Shown: positions 1 through 10,360, numbered from the stretch's first letter. The stretch is DNA of 64,000 nt from Weissella diestrammenae (GCF_014397255.1 NZ_CP060724.1:248001-312000), one strand, 5' to 3'. Numbers and translations are program-made. The notes: generated by a model from the letters alone, not told the origin.

Positions 1-21
1 TCTTTCTTTTCTCTCATTAAT

Positions 22-990
22 TTATAGTTTTATAATCATTGCTCCGGCGGTTAGACCACCACCAAAGCCTGCTAAGGCAATTAATTGACCTTCATGTATC
101 TGACGTTGCTCAAATAGTTCCGTCAAAACAATTCCAATACTAGCCGCACTTGTATTACCATAAGCCATCATATTCATCGGGAATTTCTCAATTGACTGAC
201 CAAAACGTTTAGCGATTGATTCAATAATCCGTCGATTAGCTTGATGTAATATAAACACATCAATATCGTCAGCAGTTAGGTGTGCTTTCGACAAAGCATC
301 ATTAAGCACATTTGGCACCTCCCGAGTTGCAAAACCATAGACTGCACGTCCATCCATGTGAAAAAAAGAATCACCTGATGTTATCGTACCCAATAAATTT
401 TGGTTAGGAAATTCACCCGCAGTCAACGCATCCGATTGTGCACCGTATGCTTTCAAAGACTCGCTCATAATTCGACTGGGCGTTTGTGTCCGCTCAAGTA
501 AAATACCTGCTGCGCCATCTCCAAATAGCACAGCCACTGATCGATCCTGCCAATCAACTAACTTACTCAAAACTTCCGCACCAATCAAAATACCACGCTG
601 ATATTGTGTCGACAAAAGTGCATTGGCAACAGATAAACCATATACAAACCCTGAGCAAGCAGCATCTAGATCAAAAGCGAATGCATGATTTGCACCAATA
701 GCGCCTTGTACTTTTGCCGCCACACTCGGCGTCAAAGTATCAGGTGACATCGTACTCACAATCACAAAGTCCAGTGTGGATACATCAATCTGATTTTTTT
801 CAACTAATTGCTTGGCCACATCAATTGCCAAATCACTGGTATTTTCAGTAGTCACTATGTGACGCTGATGAATACCCGTTCGGGAATAAATCCAGTCATC
901 AGAGGTATCTAACTGTTGCGCTAATTCATCATTTGTCACAATACGTTTTGGAATTGATTTGGCAAAACCTGAAATTCTAATATGTTCCAT
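22..990 (-). CDS. fabH: Beta-ketoacyl-ACP synthase III (KAS III)
   Basis: Starts fatty-acid elongation by condensing acetyl-CoA with malonyl-ACP in the cytosol. The 322-residue protein has the usual family length. It shows the KAS III triad: the active-site Cys in DAACSGF (Cys112), the His in LHQANRRI and the Asn in YGNTSAAS, plus the C-terminal GFGGGLTAG loop. It lies 21 bp downstream of fabT in a fabZ-fabT-fabH set, the usual start of a fab operon in lactic acid bacteria; the rest of the operon would lie to the left of the window. Likely repressed by FabT with its neighbours. Confidence 0.96.
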   Translation of the reverse strand: MEHIRISGFAKSIPKRIVTNDELAQQLDTSDDWIYSRTGIHQRHIVTTENTSDLAIDVAKQLVEKNQIDVSTLDFVIVSTMSPDTLTPSVAAKVQGAIGANHAFAFDLDAACSGFVYGLSVANALLSTQYQRGILIGAEVLSKLVDWQDRSVAVLFGDGAAGILLERTQTPSRIMSESLKAYGAQSDALTAGEFPNQNLLGTITSGDSFFHMDGRAVYGFATREVPNVLNDALSKAHLTADDIDVFILHQANRRIIESIAKRFGQSIEKFPMNMMAYGNTSAASIGIVLTELFEQRQIHEGQLIALAGFGGGLTAGAMIIKL

Positions 991-1011
991 CTATGTCTCC
1001 ACACCCACTGC

Positions 1012-1467
1012 TCATTCAACTAATTGATGTAAATATGCCTGTAATGCCATCACGGCTGTCTGAATCGTTCCCGTATCCTTCTGTTCAACTTGATCGAATA
1101 ATGCATGTGTCAACCCACGATGGAATGCATCATGTGCACGATTCACAATTCGGCCTTTATGAGTCAGTTTAATCATTACCAAGCGCCGATCCGTTTCATC
1201 GCGATGACGCTCAACATAACCCTTTTTTACTAATTTATCGATTGCACTCGTCATTGTACTAGGCGTCACATGAACAATTTCAGCCAATTTTGAAGCTGGG
1301 ACATCATTCTTACCATCAATAGCAGCAATGATATGCATATCTTTAATCGTAATATCATTAAATTCTGATTCACGAAGTGAGGCTTCCTCAATCCACATCA
1401 CATTATTAAAAACGTCAACAAGTGCTTCATTAACCAATTCAAAGGAATATTCTTTTTCTTTTGTCAT
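1012..1467 (-). CDS. fabT: MarR-family fatty-acid synthesis repressor FabT
   Basis: A 151-residue winged-helix MarR regulator. The recognition part reads HVTPSTMTSAIDKLVKKGYVER, followed by the wing DETDRRLVMIKLT. Its place between fabZ and fabH identifies it as FabT, which represses fab genes when bound to acyl-ACP in streptococci and lactococci. I chose the start at MTKEKEYSF, after the fabZ stop. A longer reading (to 1506) would overlap fabZ, and neither start has a strong ribosome-binding site; a GAGGA motif lies about 27 nt upstream inside the fabZ end, so translation may depend on coupling to fabZ. Confidence 0.88.
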   Translation of the reverse strand: MTKEKEYSFELVNEALVDVFNNVMWIEEASLRESEFNDITIKDMHIIAAIDGKNDVPASKLAEIVHVTPSTMTSAIDKLVKKGYVERHRDETDRRLVMIKLTHKGRIVNRAHDAFHRGLTHALFDQVEQKDTGTIQTAVMALQAYLHQLVE

Positions 1468-1486
1468 AGCATTAATTTTAGCGATT

Positions 1487-1927
1487 CTATTTGTCCTCTG
1501 GTGCAACTACAAACATTAGTGTCGCTTTGGTTGCAATCTTTCCAGCAACAATTGCTTCAACATCAACCGTTCCCATATTGCCCCTGACTGCACCTAATTT
1601 GACATGTAATTCTAGGACGTCTCCTGGTCGTACCATTTGTTTAAATTTCGCATTATCAATGCCTGTCATGTATGCTGTTTTACCTGTAAACTGCGGCGAC
1701 TTCAAAATTAAAATTGACGCAGCCTGAGCCAGTGATTCAATAATCAATACGCCAGGCATTACCGGATTTCCTGGAAAATGGCCTTGAAAGAATTGTTCAT
1801 TAATTGTGACATTTTTTATTGCAACTAATGATTCATCTGGGACCATCTCGATGACTTGATCCATATACAATATCGGATAGCGATTAGGAATAATGGCCAT
1901 AATTTCTGTTGTTGTAAGAACTGCCAT
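1487..1927 (-). CDS. fabZ: 3-hydroxyacyl-ACP dehydratase
   Basis: Dehydrates 3-hydroxyacyl-ACP during fatty-acid elongation (hot-dog fold). The 146-residue protein carries the catalytic His50 in GHFPGNPVMPG and Glu64 in IIESLAQA. The start at 1927 is set by a near-perfect ribosome-binding site, GAAAGGAGG, 5-8 nt upstream; an open frame running 27 codons further upstream is discarded because it crosses the promoter. First gene of the fabZ-fabT-fabH set. Confidence 0.94.
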   Translation of the reverse strand: MAVLTTTEIMAIIPNRYPILYMDQVIEMVPDESLVAIKNVTINEQFFQGHFPGNPVMPGVLIIESLAQAASILILKSPQFTGKTAYMTGIDNAKFKQMVRPGDVLELHVKLGAVRGNMGTVDVEAIVAGKIATKATLMFVVAPEDK

Positions 1928-1950
1928 AATCAACCTCCTTTCTAAATATG

Positions 1951-1965
1951 TTTCGGTTATCGAAA
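1951..1965. promoter_or_regulatory. Inverted repeat, candidate FabT operator
   Basis: TTTCG-N5-CGAAA lies between the fabZ promoter and its ribosome-binding site, roughly +8 to +22 of the expected transcript. Arm length and position fit a MarR-family operator such as the FabT box. Assignment to FabT is inference from adjacency. Confidence 0.5.
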
Positions 1966-1979
1966 TATCCGATAGACTA

Positions 1980-2008
1980 ATAATAATAAAATCAAAATAA
2001 TTTGTCAA
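1980..2008 (-). promoter_or_regulatory. Sigma-A promoter of fabZ
   Basis: TTGACA (2008-2003), a 17-bp spacer and TATTAT (1985-1980) on the minus strand, ending 53 bp before the fabZ start codon. Confidence 0.8.
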
Positions 2009-2180
2009 TTAATCATTTAATCTTTTCAATGACATGCACATTCATATCAATATCAATTAACTAAAAAGCAACCCATGCAAAAGAACAGCAACTATTCACC
2101 TCAAATCAGTACCAAACACTTACTATCATCATAAATAAGAGGTATGAATAAATGGTGATAGCTAAGTAAATAGTTTTAAA

Positions 2181-2213
2181 CAAAAAAGACTTACCAATAT
2201 GAAGTAAGTCTTT
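2181..2213 (-). terminator. Terminator of ileS
   Basis: A 10-bp perfect stem (AAAGACTTAC / GTAAGTCTTT) followed on the minus strand by TTTTTTG, just after the ileS stop. Confidence 0.85.
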
Positions 2214-2230
2214 CTTTCGTTTGATTCTAG

Positions 2231-5026
2231 TTATTCAAGACCTTCCACCAATGCCTCTGGGAAGTTATCACGAATAATTTGTGCTTCGTGTGCTGACAAC
2301 ATAGGAAAAGCTGAATCCGCCCCTAAGTCAGTATGGTACATACGATCACGAGGCGACATCTCACCAGCCGCCCGAGTAACTCGAATCTGATAACCATCAA
2401 AACTAGCAACCGTATCATCCGCCTCTTCCACATGCATCAATGTCAGTTGTGACACCAACAGCGTTACCCGAACATTTTGGTGCAAACTATCGATTAGTTT
2501 AGCTTGGTCATCAGTCAAATATAATGTTACCGCTGCTTCAGCTGGTTTTCCAATCAATTCATTATTTCGTGCTACTTCCAGTGCCTTATTAACAGCATCG
2601 CGTACGGTCATAAATTTTGTCCAATTAGCAATTAAATCAGTGGTATCACCAAGATCCTCAACCGTTGCCATGCCAGTTAAATAAGCAAAATCGCCTGTTT
2701 CGAATGGTAAATATTCAAAAATTTCTTCAGCCGTATGTGGTAAGATTGGCAACAACAATTTTGTCATATCAACTAACATTTTATACAACACAGTTTGAAC
2801 TGAGCGTCGCAAATCACCATTTGGTGCTTCAACATACAAAACATCCTTATTAAAGTCCAGATAGAATGCTGACAAATCAACGTTGATAAAGTTCATCATT
2901 AACTTATTGACCGTCTGGAAATCAAATTGGTCGTAGGCGTTTTTAACATCACGAACCAACTCATTGAATCGTGCATAGAAATATTGATCTACCGGTGTCA
3001 AATCCTTGAAAGCAACTTGATTTTCATTTGGATTGAAATCAGCGGTATTGGCCAATAAGAAGCGCATTGTGTTACGAATTTTACGATATGCCTCCGCTGT
3101 CTGTTTGAAGCCAGCCATTGAAACACGAACATCTTGAGAGGTATCAACTGATGATACCCACAAGCGAATGATTTCTGCACCCATTTCTTTTGCCACATCG
3201 TTTGGTGAAATGATATTTCCCAGTGACTTTGACATCTTCTCGCCTTGGCCATCAAGCGTAAATCCTTGTGACAAAATTTGCTTATATGGTGCCTGTCCAG
3301 TCGCTGCAACTGAAGTAATCAGTGATGAATTAAACCAACCACGATATTGATCTGAGCCTTCCAAATATAAATCAGCGGGGAAGCTTAAATCATCACGGGC
3401 AGCCAAGACACCTTGATGCGAAGTACCTGAATCAAACCAAACATCCATGATATCTAATTCTTTGGTGAAAATACCATTTGGTGAATGGCTATTCGTATAA
3501 CCCTCTGGCAATAATTCTTTAGCTTCCTTTTCAAACCAATAGGTTGATCCATGTTCTGCAAACAATTCAGCGACATGCTCAATTGTCTCAGGCTCCATAA
3601 TTGGCGTACCATCTTCAGCATAAAAGATTGGCAAAGGCACTCCCCAAACGCGTTGACGTGAAATGACCCAGTCACCACGATCCTTTAGCATATTATACAG
3701 ACGTTTCTTACCCCATTCAGGTGAAAATGAGACTTGATCTAATTCATTCAACAAATCATCCCTAAAGGATTGAATTGAGGCAAACCATTGTGGCACTGCT
3801 CGGTAGATAACCGGCTTTTTTGTACGCCAATCAAACGGATATGAGTGAGTGATGTCTTCTTGTTTAAGTAAAACACCTAAATCGGCTAATTTTTTCAATG
3901 AAATCGCATTAGCGTCTTCATAGAAAACACCCGCAAAATCTTCGCCTGCTTCTGGCAACATTTTTCCCTGATAATCAACCGGTACGGCTACTTCTAAGCC
4001 GTACTTTTGACCAACAAAGAAATCATCTTCACCAAATCCTGGTGCGGTATGCACTAATCCTGTTCCTGCATCTAGTGTCACGAAATCAGCTAACATCACC
4101 AATAATGAGACATCATCATAAAATGGGTGTTGAGCAGTAATGTACTCTAAATCTTTTCCTTCAAATTCAGCCAGTACAGTATACTCGTCCCAACCAAACA
4201 TTTCAGCATCTTTGGCTAACAATTCGGTTGCAATAATATACTTCTTATCTGAACCCTTTGATTGAACTTGACTATATTTAAAGTTGGCATTAACAGAAAT
4301 ACCACGTGAACCAGGAATCGTCCAAGGCGTTGTTGTCCAAACAACAAAGTAAGTATCTGTATCAAGTTTACCTTGACCGTCTTTAACCTGTTCAGCATAA
4401 AATGCAGTTGGTGAAGTCACATCATGGTATTCAATTTCAGACATCGCGAGGGCTGATTCTGATGACCATGACCAGAAAACAGGTTTCTTACCTTTATAGA
4501 TATAACCCTTTTTGACCATTTCACCGAAAACTCGCACCTGCGCCGCTTCAAACTCAGGTAATAATGTCAAATATGGGTGATCCCAATCCGCTGAAACACC
4601 TAAGCGCTTAAAGTCAGCCATCTGGGTTTTAACTTGCTTACGCGCAAATTCTTCGGCCATCTTTCGCCAAACAACGGGGCCAACCGCCTTGCGATCCTTT
4701 CCCATTTTTGTCAATTGTTGCTCAATTGGCAACCCATGTGTATCCCAGCCAGGAACGTATGGTGCACGGAAGCCATTCATTGACTTATATCGAACAATGA
4801 TATCTTTTGAAATTTTATTCATCGCATGTCCGATATGAATATTACCATTGGCATATGGTGGCCCATCATGAAGCATGAAGGTAGGCTTACCTGCATTCAA
4901 TTTTTGACGCGCTTCGTACACTTTGTTTTCAAACCAAATGTTCTCACGTTGGGCTTCAGTTGTTGGCAAATTACCTCGCATAGGAAATTTTGTTTTTCCA
5001 ATGTTCAATGTTTCTTTAATTTTCAT
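2231..5026 (-). CDS. ileS: Isoleucyl-tRNA synthetase
   Basis: Charges tRNA-Ile. The 931-residue class I synthetase has the HIGH motif as NIHIGHAMN near residue 65 and KMSKS in [10 protein letters not shown], with an editing domain between. Start supported by GAAAGGATGATT upstream. Odd point: family members such as B. subtilis IleS end in a zinc ribbon with two CxxC pairs, whereas here the matching segment reads MSPRDRMY and MLSAHEA, so all four cysteines are replaced. Expression is controlled by the T-box leader upstream. Confidence 0.98.
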   Translation of the reverse strand: MKIKETLNIGKTKFPMRGNLPTTEAQRENIWFENKVYEARQKLNAGKPTFMLHDGPPYANGNIHIGHAMNKISKDIIVRYKSMNGFRAPYVPGWDTHGLPIEQQLTKMGKDRKAVGPVVWRKMAEEFARKQVKTQMADFKRLGVSADWDHPYLTLLPEFEAAQVRVFGEMVKKGYIYKGKKPVFWSWSSESALAMSEIEYHDVTSPTAFYAEQVKDGQGKLDTDTYFVVWTTTPWTIPGSRGISVNANFKYSQVQSKGSDKKYIIATELLAKDAEMFGWDEYTVLAEFEGKDLEYITAQHPFYDDVSLLVMLADFVTLDAGTGLVHTAPGFGEDDFFVGQKYGLEVAVPVDYQGKMLPEAGEDFAGVFYEDANAISLKKLADLGVLLKQEDITHSYPFDWRTKKPVIYRAVPQWFASIQSFRDDLLNELDQVSFSPEWGKKRLYNMLKDRGDWVISRQRVWGVPLPIFYAEDGTPIMEPETIEHVAELFAEHGSTYWFEKEAKELLPEGYTNSHSPNGIFTKELDIMDVWFDSGTSHQGVLAARDDLSFPADLYLEGSDQYRGWFNSSLITSVAATGQAPYKQILSQGFTLDGQGEKMSKSLGNIISPNDVAKEMGAEIIRLWVSSVDTSQDVRVSMAGFKQTAEAYRKIRNTMRFLLANTADFNPNENQVAFKDLTPVDQYFYARFNELVRDVKNAYDQFDFQTVNKLMMNFINVDLSAFYLDFNKDVLYVEAPNGDLRRSVQTVLYKMLVDMTKLLLPILPHTAEEIFEYLPFETGDFAYLTGMATVEDLGDTTDLIANWTKFMTVRDAVNKALEVARNNELIGKPAEAAVTLYLTDDQAKLIDSLHQNVRVTLLVSQLTLMHVEEADDTVASFDGYQIRVTRAAGEMSPRDRMYHTDLGADSAFPMLSAHEAQIIRDNFPEALVEGLE

Positions 5027-5084
5027 ATTCCAATCATCCTTTCAAATGACTAACATTCGGTTTATCCGACGACATTAAAAGATC

Positions 5085-5275
5085 AAAAAACCGCGCTGAC
5101 GCAAATGCATCAGTGCGGGACGTCTATAACAACGTGGTACCACCCGAATTCACCCATCACTGGGTCTCAATTTGGTATTAACTTTAATTTTTTGCTGATA
5201 AGTATTACTGTTTGAACTTTCCTGGCTCACACCATCTCCAGGTCGCTTTAAAGTATCATTAATACCGTTTGGTCA
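5085..5275 (-). promoter_or_regulatory. Isoleucine T-box leader with terminator
   Basis: The T-box core GGGTGGTACCACG sits at 5133-5145. Upstream is a stem I apical segment GATGGTGTGAGCCAGG. The probable specifier codon is ATC at 5197-5199 (context TTATCAG), matching isoleucine. The competing terminator is a GC-rich stem at about 5091-5119 followed by TTTTTT. Uncharged tRNA-Ile is expected to stabilise the antiterminator and switch on ileS. The tRNA-Ile(GAT) gene is at 37682-37755. Confidence 0.92.
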
Positions 5276-5305
5276 AAAAATATTATCGACAAGCCACCAT
5301 CAATC

Positions 5306-6070
5306 CTAATTCAAAAACTTGTCACTTTCAGAATCTGCCTCAGGGAAAACAACAACTGTCTCAGAAGCATTTTCCGCTTGTTCCTTTTCAGAAAACTCAG
5401 CTAATTTAGCTTGAACAGCAGCTTCAAATTCTTCTTCACTCAAAGCAGATGAGTCAGGCGTGCTTGTTTTCTCAATCTGTGCTGCTTCCTTGTTGTTATT
5501 AGCCTCAGTCGTTGCTTCCGCCGGTGCTAATTTTTCAGCAGCAACGGCAACATCGGTCCAATTGTGGTCACCATTAACCAAATCAATTTGATTTTGTAGC
5601 ATACCAGTCAATTTTGCTTTGAAGCCAGCCATTTCTTGAGTTAACGCTTCTTTCTCAGACTTTAACTTAGCAATTTCTGCGGCAGATGCTGCCTCAGTTT
5701 GCGCTGCTTCTTCGTTAGCAGTTGTCACAATCGTATTCGCCTTAGCAGTTGCATCTAAGACCGTTTGTTGTGCTTGTTCTTCTGCTTGGTTTCTTGTGGC
5801 TTCAACTTCAGCTTCAGTTTGCTTCTTCAAACGCTCTGCAGCCTCTTGGGCAATTAGGATTGATGAGTTAACTGATTGCTTCATATCTTCAACTTGTTTA
5901 ACATTGGCTTCTGATTCAGCCAACTTTGTTTTCAAAGTTTGATTTTCATTAATCAATGTTTCAAAATCAATCACAACTTGATCCAAAAAGTCATTAACTT
6001 CTGTCTTATCAAATCCGCGTCCACGACTAGTGAACTCTTTTGAATGAATTTCTTGTGGTGTAAGTGTCAT
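5306..6070 (-). CDS. divIVA: Cell division protein DivIVA
   Basis: Coiled-coil scaffold that binds curved membrane at poles and septa. The 254-residue protein begins with the conserved lipid-binding domain (LTPQEIHSKEFTSRGRGFD, then VNDFLDQV). Long Ala/Glu/Gln-rich coiled coils follow, then an acidic tail ending in DSESDKFLN. It is the last gene of the ftsZ-sepF-yggT-ylmH-divIVA series, as in most Bacilli. Confidence 0.95.
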   Translation of the reverse strand: MTLTPQEIHSKEFTSRGRGFDKTEVNDFLDQVVIDFETLINENQTLKTKLAESEANVKQVEDMKQSVNSSILIAQEAAERLKKQTEAEVEATRNQAEEQAQQTVLDATAKANTIVTTANEEAAQTEAASAAEIAKLKSEKEALTQEMAGFKAKLTGMLQNQIDLVNGDHNWTDVAVAAEKLAPAEATTEANNNKEAAQIEKTSTPDSSALSEEEFEAAVQAKLAEFSEKEQAENASETVVVFPEADSESDKFLN

Positions 6071-6085
6071 ACAATTAACCTCTTC

Positions 6086-6870
6086 CTATTTCCTTATAAC
6101 AGCAAGTATAATTCGCCATTTTTCTTTTTTAGTTAATCCATTTTCTGCTAGTAATTTCAAACGTCCAAATTGACGCACTGAAACTAAATCGTCAATGGCT
6201 AACACATAGTCGGGGCGCCGAATTTCAGCCCAATTGACCCGAACTTTCCCATGCTCAATTAACTCTTTTGCATGCGTTCTAGATATATTATACCCATTTG
6301 CCACAATAATATCCAATCGAAGTGATGAAACTGTCTTTTCGATCGTTTCCCACACTTCATTTCGGATAATCAAATCTTGCTGATTAATGGCCAGCATTCG
6401 AACTTTTGTTCGACCAATATGCGTTAAAGTTGCAAGAATGTACCTGCTCATCGGGTTGTCACCATCAGTTGCCAAACACCTTGGTCATTGGAAACAATAT
6501 CACCAATACTGTCACGCTCAATACCAGCATGCATTAACGCCCCTAAAATTGTACTATGATGTAGCACGGAAAATTTAATTGGATAATTTATTTGTAGGGC
6601 CTGCATGTCATAATCGGTAGGCGTCGGCTCATAATAAGCAGGGAATAATACAGCGCGTTGATTCTCTGCGTCCAAAAAGCCACCTGACATTTGCATTTTT
6701 ACCGTATCCTGGGCATTAATTAAGGTCGTTAAAATATATTGTTGCCGTGGATTAAGAAAATTCGTTGCCACTAAGCGGTATTCATCCTCGACTTGACGGA
6801 TTAAAGCCACTGCGAAATCAATAAAAGAGGCCTCGTCTGGACGAAAATGTTGTTTCACATTATCAGCCAT
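6086..6870 (-). pseudogene. ylmH: YlmH/RqcP2-like S4-domain protein, split by a frameshift
   Basis: Two ORFs together cover a normal YlmH of about 260 residues. The first (6448-6870, 140 aa) has FLNPRQQYIL, the GG...AE..RAVLFPAYYEP segment and SVLHHSTILGALMHAGIERDSIGDI. The second (6086 to about 6464) holds the C-terminal S4 RNA-binding domain, SLRLDIIVANGYNISRTHAK. The first ends in TGA, overlapping an ATG of the second (ATGA). Adding one C to the CCC run at 6453-6455 restores one frame. YlmH is a 50S-binding factor linked to ribosome-associated quality control. Either a sequencing error, a real mutation or a coupled split gene. Confidence 0.8.
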
Positions 6871-6888
6871 AGCGCTGCCTCCTTCTTT

Positions 6889-7158
6889 TTAGTAAATAAA
6901 TAATATTTGGGCCAACATTCGAATTCCCATTTCTGCTGCTTGCAAAACCAACAGCGCGATTAGTGGTGAGAAATCAATCATGCCAGTCCTTGGCATGATT
7001 CGCCGAATCGGATTGACCAAGATACTTGCCACACTATTAACCCAGCGTCCTAGCGGCGATTGACTAGCACCGGGTAACCATGACATTAATGCAGAAATAA
7101 CAATAATAAGTTCTAATCCTTGGATCAGATAATGTAGTAAAGCAATGATTAAATTCAT
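6889..7158 (-). CDS. yggT: YggT-family membrane protein (YlmG)
   Basis: An 89-residue integral membrane protein with two hydrophobic segments (about residues 4-24 and 62-84). Between them is the family motif NPIRRIMPRTGMIDFSPL. It sits between sepF and ylmH, the conserved place for this family, which is linked to division or envelope assembly. Biochemical role not established. Confidence 0.9.
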   Translation of the reverse strand: MNLIIALLHYLIQGLELIIVISALMSWLPGASQSPLGRWVNSVASILVNPIRRIMPRTGMIDFSPLIALLVLQAAEMGIRMLAQILFIY

Positions 7159-7170
7159 ACAATCTCCAGA

Positions 7171-7644
7171 TTAATTACTAAATGCATTACCTAAATTTTG
7201 AGAGATAGTGCCTGAAATTTCAAAATTATGTGGTGCAGCTAGGAAAATTGATTCTCCAATACGTTGCACACTACCATCGACTGCTTGTGCTGCTCCCGCT
7301 AGGTAATCGACGATTCGCATTGATTGCGCATTGTCAATTGAACTAAAATTTACCAAGGCCGCATTACCGCCAAGAATTTCATTAACAATTTCTTTGACAT
7401 CTGAATAAATGCGAGGTTCAAAAACGACAATCTTTGCCGCTTCTCCTTGACGAGCCGCATCCATTGCTAAAACATTAGCTCGTTTGTTAGCTTTTGGCCG
7501 TGACTCTGTTTGTGGTTGACTCACATTTTCTTGATTGTCAAACGTGGCGTCATCATTTTCATAATAGCCTTGTGACGAGGCACTATATTCATAATCATCT
7601 TCGTCTGAATTAAAAAACTTTTTAAACGTGTCCATGAATCCCAT
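7171..7644 (-). CDS. sepF: Cell division protein SepF
   Basis: FtsZ-associated septum protein, 157 residues. An N-terminal amphipathic membrane-binding helix (MGFMDTFKKFFNS) is followed by an acidic, tyrosine-rich linker. The compact SepF domain from about residue 65 contains NEILGGNAALVNFS and RIVDYLAGAAQAVDGSVQRIGE. It lies 13 bp downstream of ftsZ. Confidence 0.95.
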   Translation of the reverse strand: MGFMDTFKKFFNSDEDDYEYSASSQGYYENDDATFDNQENVSQPQTESRPKANKRANVLAMDAARQGEAAKIVVFEPRIYSDVKEIVNEILGGNAALVNFSSIDNAQSMRIVDYLAGAAQAVDGSVQRIGESIFLAAPHNFEISGTISQNLGNAFSN

Positions 7645-7657
7645 TTCCTATTCTCCG

Positions 7658-8926
7658 TTAGTTGTTGTCCCGATTCTTCCATGCGAAGAATGGTGGACGT
7701 TCAACCTCATCCTCATCTGTTTCATCGTTTGAAAATGAATCAAATGCTTGTTGATCTGCAGCAGCTGGTGCTTGTTGCGCCAAATTTTCTTCAGTTTCAC
7801 GTTTTTCTGGCTTCGTTTCAAACGCATTCCAACCTGCAAACGGATCATTAGTAGTCACGCTAGGTTTTACTGCTTGGGTAGTCGTCGTTTCATTTGCCGG
7901 ATTACTTTGAGTAAATGCACTGGCAGCAGATTGTGCTGTTTGATTAACATTCAATCCCATCTTAGTGGCCGCTGGTCGATCAATACCCGTAGCAACAATT
8001 GTTACCATGATATCATCACCGAGACCTTCATCCAAAGTGGTTCCAAAAATAACATTCACATCATCGCCAGCTGCCTCTTTAATTGCGTCTGCGGCTTCTT
8101 GAGCTGCGAACAATGGCATGCTTAACCCACCTTTAACAGATAGCAAGACATCTGTTGCACCATCGATTTTTGACTCCAATAATGGGGATTTAATGGCAGC
8201 CTTTGTCGCATCAGCCGCTGCACTTTCACCAGTCGCAGTTGCAATTCCCATAACAGCCGTACCCTTATTTTCCATTACCGTTTTAACGTCCGCAAAGTCG
8301 ACATTGATTAGGCCAGGATTTGTGATTAATTGTGAAATACCACTCACACCATTCACAAGCACTGAATCGGCCATTTTAAAGGCGTCAATCATTGTTGTAT
8401 TACGATCAAGTACCTGTAATAAGTTATTATTTGAAACTACGATTAACGAATCAACATTTTTCTTTAAATTAGCTAATCCTTCAGCTGCGGCAGTCCCACG
8501 CTTAGGCCCTTCGAAACTAAATGGGCGGGTCACAACACCAACTGTTAAGGCCCCGGCCTCTTTTGCAATTCGAGCCACAATCGGAGCTGCACCAGTACCA
8601 GTTCCTCCACCCATACCTGCAGTGACAAAGACCATATCAGCACCAGCTAAAGCATCGGCAATTTCAGCTTCGGATTCTGAAGCCGCTTCTGCACCAACTT
8701 CTGGTCGTGCACCAGCACCCAATCCCTTAGTTGCTTTGGTCCCAATTTGAATTTTTACTTCAGCTGGCGAGTCAGCCAGTGCTTGCGCATCAGTATTGGC
8801 AACAATAAATTGCACGCCAGAAACACCACTTGCCACCATTTGAGCGATGGCATTACCACCACCACCACCAACACCGATAACCTTGATTGCTGCGCCAATT
8901 GGTTGGTTTTCAATTTGCATATCCAT
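7658..8926 (-). CDS. ftsZ: Cell division GTPase FtsZ
   Basis: Tubulin-like GTPase that forms the Z ring. The GTP-binding signature [10 protein letters not shown] is near residue 107, and the N-terminal glycine loop reads GVGGGGGNA. The C-terminal linker is rich in N, T, Q and E. The end carries the conserved partner-binding peptide [11 protein letters not shown] for FtsA/SepF. I chose the ATG at 8926 (MDMQIENQ), which has AAAGAGAG seven bases upstream; an ATG nine codons earlier lacks a ribosome-binding site. 422 residues. Confidence 0.97.
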   Translation of the reverse strand: MDMQIENQPIGAAIKVIGVGGGGGNAIAQMVASGVSGVQFIVANTDAQALADSPAEVKIQIGTKATKGLGAGARPEVGAEAASESEAEIADALAGADMVFVTAGMGGGTGTGAAPIVARIAKEAGALTVGVVTRPFSFEGPKRGTAAAEGLANLKKNVDSLIVVSNNNLLQVLDRNTTMIDAFKMADSVLVNGVSGISQLITNPGLINVDFADVKTVMENKGTAVMGIATATGESAAADATKAAIKSPLLESKIDGATDVLLSVKGGLSMPLFAAQEAADAIKEAAGDDVNVIFGTTLDEGLGDDIMVTIVATGIDRPAATKMGLNVNQTAQSAASAFTQSNPANETTTTQAVKPSVTTNDPFAGWNAFETKPEKRETEENLAQQAPAAADQQAFDSFSNDETDEDEVERPPFFAWKNRDNN

Positions 8927-8956
8927 GGGATAACTCTCTTTCATAATTAGCATTTA

Positions 8957-10297
8957 TTAGTTAAATAGTTCTTTAAACCACGTATTCACGCGTTGCCCAA
9001 ACGACATGCGATTTCTTACAGGTTCAGATTCACGCGCTGGTTCTTCAAAATTTTGTGGCGTGTTTTGCTTTTTCACTGTTTGTGGTCGATGATTACCTTG
9101 CCTTAAGTTCTGACTACCATTTGTCATAAATGATATAGGTAAGCCATATAATGCCTGTTTGACGACCAAAGCGACCTGCGTCTGACGCGCCGCATAATTG
9201 ACAATGCTCCAAGCTCCAACATATGCTGGGTGCCTTAGGCCAATTTCATTTGGCATATAGAGTTTAACATTAACCCCATACGTCGATTTTAAAACATCTT
9301 GTGTATGTCTTAATGCCGCACTACCACCGGAGACCACTAAACCGCCTGGTAATTGGAAGCCAGATACCGTATCAATTCGCTGACCTAATTTTGTCAGAAT
9401 TTGATGCACGCGCGCGCCAATGACTTCAGCTAATTCACTTTCAGTAATTCGCATATCAGATTGACCCACTGGCTGAATCGTTAACTGATTACTATTATTA
9501 GCAAATTGCGGTGCAGCTAATCCAGCATCCAGTTTTAAACGTTCAGCATCTTGATGACTAATATTGAAAACAGTACTGATATCTTTTGTAATATTCGAGC
9601 CGCCAGCTGAAAATGTTGCGATAAATTTCATCTGATGATTATGCACAATGGCAGCAGTCGTCTGACCGGCTCCCATATCCAGCATAATCGTGCCAAATTC
9701 TTGTTCTGCATCAGAAACAATGGTTTGACTGGCTGCTAATGGCGCAAGCACCATGTCACGTAATCGTAAGCCAGCACGTTCGATTGCAGCACGTAAGTTG
9801 TCAGTTAATTGATGTGGTCCAACGTAAGCGATACCGCGCATCGTTAAATGTGTACCAACCATATCATTTGGGTCTGTCACACCAGCAAAATTATCTACAA
9901 TAAATTCTTGCGGGGTCAAGTCAACAACGGTCTGATCCTTCAGTGTCAACTGTGAAATACTTGCTTGGACTGCTGCCGCTACGTCAGCATATGAAATATG
10001 TTGTGAGTCGTGTACCGCGACTGTCCCGTTAACGGCCCGCATTTGAATCGCGGTTGCCGGAATACTTGCAATCACTTCTTTTACTTCTTGATTGGTTTGT
10101 TCGGTTACTTGAGCAAGGGCCATTCGGATGTCATTTGCTGCAGCATCAATATCGACTACTACCCCACGCTTGACACCATGTGAAACGGCCCGCCCAACAG
10201 CGATCACATTTACTTGTTTGTCCCGAACATCAGCAACTAATACTTTAACTGTATTTGTCCCGACGTCTAAGCCAACAATCATTCCGTGATTGGCCAT
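8957..10297 (-). CDS. ftsA: Cell division protein FtsA
   Basis: Actin-like ATPase that tethers FtsZ to the membrane. The N-terminal phosphate loop reads GLDVGTNTVKV and phosphate 2 is around MLDMGAGQTTAA. The ATG at 10297 is preceded by AGGAGGG with 6-nt spacing. The C-terminus carries a long basic linker and an amphipathic membrane helix (VNTWFKELFN). A hairpin (10361-10395) separates it from divIB, so ftsA-ftsZ may be partly uncoupled from the upstream dcw genes. Confidence 0.96.
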   Translation of the reverse strand: MANHGMIVGLDVGTNTVKVLVADVRDKQVNVIAVGRAVSHGVKRGVVVDIDAAANDIRMALAQVTEQTNQEVKEVIASIPATAIQMRAVNGTVAVHDSQHISYADVAAAVQASISQLTLKDQTVVDLTPQEFIVDNFAGVTDPNDMVGTHLTMRGIAYVGPHQLTDNLRAAIERAGLRLRDMVLAPLAASQTIVSDAEQEFGTIMLDMGAGQTTAAIVHNHQMKFIATFSAGGSNITKDISTVFNISHQDAERLKLDAGLAAPQFANNSNQLTIQPVGQSDMRITESELAEVIGARVHQILTKLGQRIDTVSGFQLPGGLVVSGGSAALRHTQDVLKSTYGVNVKLYMPNEIGLRHPAYVGAWSIVNYAARQTQVALVVKQALYGLPISFMTNGSQNLRQGNHRPQTVKKQNTPQNFEEPARESEPVRNRMSFGQRVNTWFKELFN

Positions 10298-10360
10298 TTG
10301 CAACCCTCCTATTCTTTAGGCATTTATTATCATTTTAATTTTAATCCTTATAAATAAAAT

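Noticed and set aside
3454-3678. Minus-strand ORF of 74 codons inside ileS
   Set aside because: Frame-shifted shadow of ileS with no start signal.
8118-8750. Long plus-strand ORF of 210 codons opposite ftsZ
   Set aside because: Antisense shadow of a strongly conserved gene; its protein has no recognisable features.
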